Source: Deinococcus arcticus
GTDB lineage: Bacteria > Deinococcota > Deinococci > Deinococcales > Deinococcaceae
Assembly: GCF_003028415.1 (NCBI RefSeq)
Contig: NZ_PYSV01000012.1
Location: 1-64,000 of the forward strand
DNA: 64,000 bases
Direction of reading: 5' to 3'
Shown here piece after piece: positions 64,000 through 64,000 of this stretch (positions within the stretch are counted from its first letter, which is position 1; the number at the start of each line of letters is the position of its first letter). The position numbers were made by a program, and so were the translations under genes. The notes under the pieces are model-generated. The model was not told where the DNA came from. It saw nothing but the letters and a program-made list of their open reading frames with translations, and did not search any database.

Positions 64000-64000
64000 G

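Overview
The window is high-GC bacterial DNA that reads as a Deinococcus chromosome. The deinoxanthin genes crtO, cruF and crtD, a bacillithiol deacetylase and an acyl-ACP desaturase all point that way. So does the large number of genes whose start codon sits 6-8 nt behind a TANNNT -10 box (leaderless transcripts, known to be common in Deinococcus). No species can be named from the sequence alone.

Positions 1 to about 14,990 are accessory DNA that looks like an integrative element. Its right end lies against the 3' end of a tRNA-Thr(CGU) gene, with a tyrosine integrase beside it. Within it are transposase remnants (IS630-like and a decayed IS5-family copy), a HEPN-domain gene, a complete three-gene pPIWI-RE conflict module (REase, DinG-like helicase, PIWI-RE protein), a palindrome-rich stretch, a HUH-motif replication-like protein with a cluster of GGGGATAG motifs, an excisionase-like gene, an operator-like inverted repeat, a zinc-finger protein and an XRE regulator. 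No second attachment site was found, so the left end is probably outside the window.

Positions 15,000-48,000 are core chromosome. bshB1, a peroxiredoxin-parA pair, a desaturase, a lipoprotein and a YdjC deacetylase plus sugar-symporter pair come first, then prmC-khpB. A seven-gene, tightly overlapping carotenoid operon follows on the minus strand (crtO, Nudix, cruF, acyltransferase, glycosyltransferase, crtD, P450). Next are rpoZ, a Na+/H+ antiporter, a TetR regulator with a palindromic operator, hisC, tRNA-Leu(CAG), mutY and uppS. Two clear copies and one diverged copy of a 160-180 bp MITE-like repeat are scattered here.

Positions 48,000-49,050 carry no gene. They hold the diverged repeat copy and a tandem pair of strongly structured, T-tract-ending units that may be an undescribed small RNA. 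From 49,053 to the end, five same-strand genes encode secreted or surface proteins built of DUF11-type repeats, one SdrD B-like domain and a probable C-terminal outer-membrane beta-barrel. The last of these is a mosaic with a distinctly AT-richer N-terminal domain and five near-identical tandem repeats.
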